Positions 11,953 through 12,869 of a stretch of 12,869 nucleotides of DNA are shown here, in pieces. Position numbers and translations under genes: made by a program. The notes beneath the pieces were generated by a model. It worked only from the letters and a program-made list of their open reading frames with translations. It did no database searches and was not told where the DNA came from. Positions within the stretch are counted from its first letter, which is position 1. Each line of letters opens with the position of its first letter. Origin of the DNA: CAYPXN01 sp964470915 (GTDB lineage: Bacteria; UBA10199; JADFYH01); contig CAYYEM010000043.1 in the NCBI GenBank assembly GCA_964470915.1, positions 1-12,869 of the forward strand, in the 5' to 3' direction.

Positions 11953-12869
11953 ATGAAAAAACAAATTTTCATCTTTTTCTTTTTGATTTTTTTGTTTCCC
12001 GCTTTTGCTTTTGCCCAACAAGGCATTACACTGGAAGCTTTTGTCGATAAGCCAGAAATTTCTCTAGAGGATCAATTAGTGCTCACAGTTCGAGTGAGTG
12101 GCGGAAATATTTTGACAGAACCTGCTATTCCGAATCGTGGAAATTTTGAAGTGCTCACTCGAGGCTCTGCTTCTCATGTTGAAATGGTAAATGGGAGGCT
12201 TGCGGTTTCAAAAGAGTATACTTATGTTTTGCAACCTTTAAAGGCGGGCGCTTTTGAAATTGGACCTATTTCTATTTTTGTAGAAGGGGTTGAAAAACAG
12301 ACTGCTCCGATTAGCGTGACAGTGGTTGAAGCCGAAAATTCCCCTACTGGCAAAAAAGCACCGCAAGCTCCAGGAGGAATCCCTCCTGGTTTTCCTTCTC
12401 CTCCCATGATGGGATTGGATCCTTTTGCTCAAGGTGGAACACCTGCTCCTTCAGAAGGGCAATATAAAGATATTTTTGTAACGGCCGAAGTAGATAACAA
12501 AAATCCTTATAAAAATGAGCAAGTCATTTATATTTTTAAACTCTATACCTCTCGTGGAGTGGGAGAAGCAAAATTAGAGCTGCCTGATTTCCATGATTTC
12601 TGGAGTGAGGAAATCCAGAAGGAAAATAAATATTATAAAGAATTAGGCGGTAAACGTTATGTGGTGAGTGAGTTTCGGGTCGCTATTTTTCCTACTAAAA
12701 CAGGAACTCTTACGATCAGCCCTTCTGTTTTAAAAGCGCAAGTTGAAGAGGCTATAAACTTGCCACAAGCTTTCAATGATCCCTTTTTCACAATGCGAGG
12801 GGGGCCTTTGAGTTATCGTCCCCGTGTTTTTAAAACTCCAGAACTAAATTTAGAAGTGAAAGAGTTACC
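11953..12869 (+). CDS. batD: BatD, oxygen-tolerance family protein (N-terminal part)
   Basis: The gene starts at 11953 and is open to the window end, giving the first 305 codons. A signal peptide is obvious (FIFFFLIFLFPAFAFA, cleavage likely after Ala21, before QQG). The mature start GITLEAFVDKPEISLEDQLVLTVRVSG is typical of the BatD family, built of beta-sandwich modules in the periplasm. The first module runs to about residue 125 (YTYVLQPLKAGAFEIGPI). A proline/glycine-rich linker follows (about 129-165, PPGFPSPPMM). The second module begins DIFVTAEVDNKNPYKNEQV and contains FRVAIFPTKTGTLTISPS, a hallmark BatD repeat. The C-terminal membrane helix expected for the family is outside the window. 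The start lies 4 nt after the batC stop; AAGGA is 11 nt upstream. It completes the bat gene order A-B-C-D. Confidence 0.92.
   Translation, partial: MKKQIFIFFFLIFLFPAFAFAQQGITLEAFVDKPEISLEDQLVLTVRVSGGNILTEPAIPNRGNFEVLTRGSASHVEMVNGRLAVSKEYTYVLQPLKAGAFEIGPISIFVEGVEKQTAPISVTVVEAENSPTGKKAPQAPGGIPPGFPSPPMMGLDPFAQGGTPAPSEGQYKDIFVTAEVDNKNPYKNEQVIYIFKLYTSRGVGEAKLELPDFHDFWSEEIQKENKYYKELGGKRYVVSEFRVAIFPTKTGTLTISPSVLKAQVEEAINLPQAFNDPFFTMRGGPLSYRPRVFKTPELNLEVKEL

Overview
The window is about 12.9 kb of AT-rich bacterial chromosome, roughly 40% G+C by eye. Two genes encode proteins with clear N-terminal signal peptides, and the complete stress and aerotolerance gene set fits a Gram-negative, possibly delta-proteobacteria-like or uncultivated lineage. 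I cannot assign a taxon from the sequence alone. No rRNA, tRNA, CRISPR array, transposase or phage structural gene is visible.

Layout. The left edge (1-61, minus) holds the first 20 codons of what looks like a beta-keto acid cleavage enzyme. An array of 7-bp repeats with an internal inversion separates it from an acyl-CoA carboxylase carboxyltransferase gene (145-1695, minus). Next is a lone small two-helix membrane protein with its own extended -10 promoter (1798-2055, plus). It converges on dnaK (2102-4030, minus), and a perfect 28-bp palindrome between them acts as a terminator for dnaK. dnaK and dnaJ (4338-5483, plus) are divergent around a structured spacer; no grpE or hrcA is present here. 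After dnaJ lies a 115-bp imperfect inverted repeat.

From 5664 to the right edge all genes point the same way and form one bat (Bacteroides aerotolerance-type) cluster: MoxR AAA+ ATPase, inorganic pyrophosphatase, DUF58 protein, a one-helix DUF4381-like protein, BatA and BatB (membrane-anchored von Willebrand A proteins), BatC (secreted TPR protein with a long Q/N/K-rich tail) and BatD (cut by the window end). By family knowledge, MoxR is a chaperone-like ATPase that works with vWA proteins. DUF58, BatA and BatB carry intact or near-intact MIDAS metal sites, BatC and BatD are periplasmic or envelope partners, and the whole is linked to envelope stress or oxygen tolerance. The unusual member is the pyrophosphatase, placed between moxR and the DUF58 gene.

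The most distinctive feature is the number of different short palindromic or repeat elements in the gaps: the heptamer array, the 28-bp palindrome, hairpins in the dnaK-dnaJ spacer, the 115-bp inverted repeat, a hairpin before the DUF4381-like gene, and nested palindromes between batA and batB. One such element appears to sit in frame inside dnaJ, adding about nine residues to its C-terminal domain. No wholly new multi-gene system stands out; the best candidates for novelty are these elements and the pyrophosphatase-containing bat operon.
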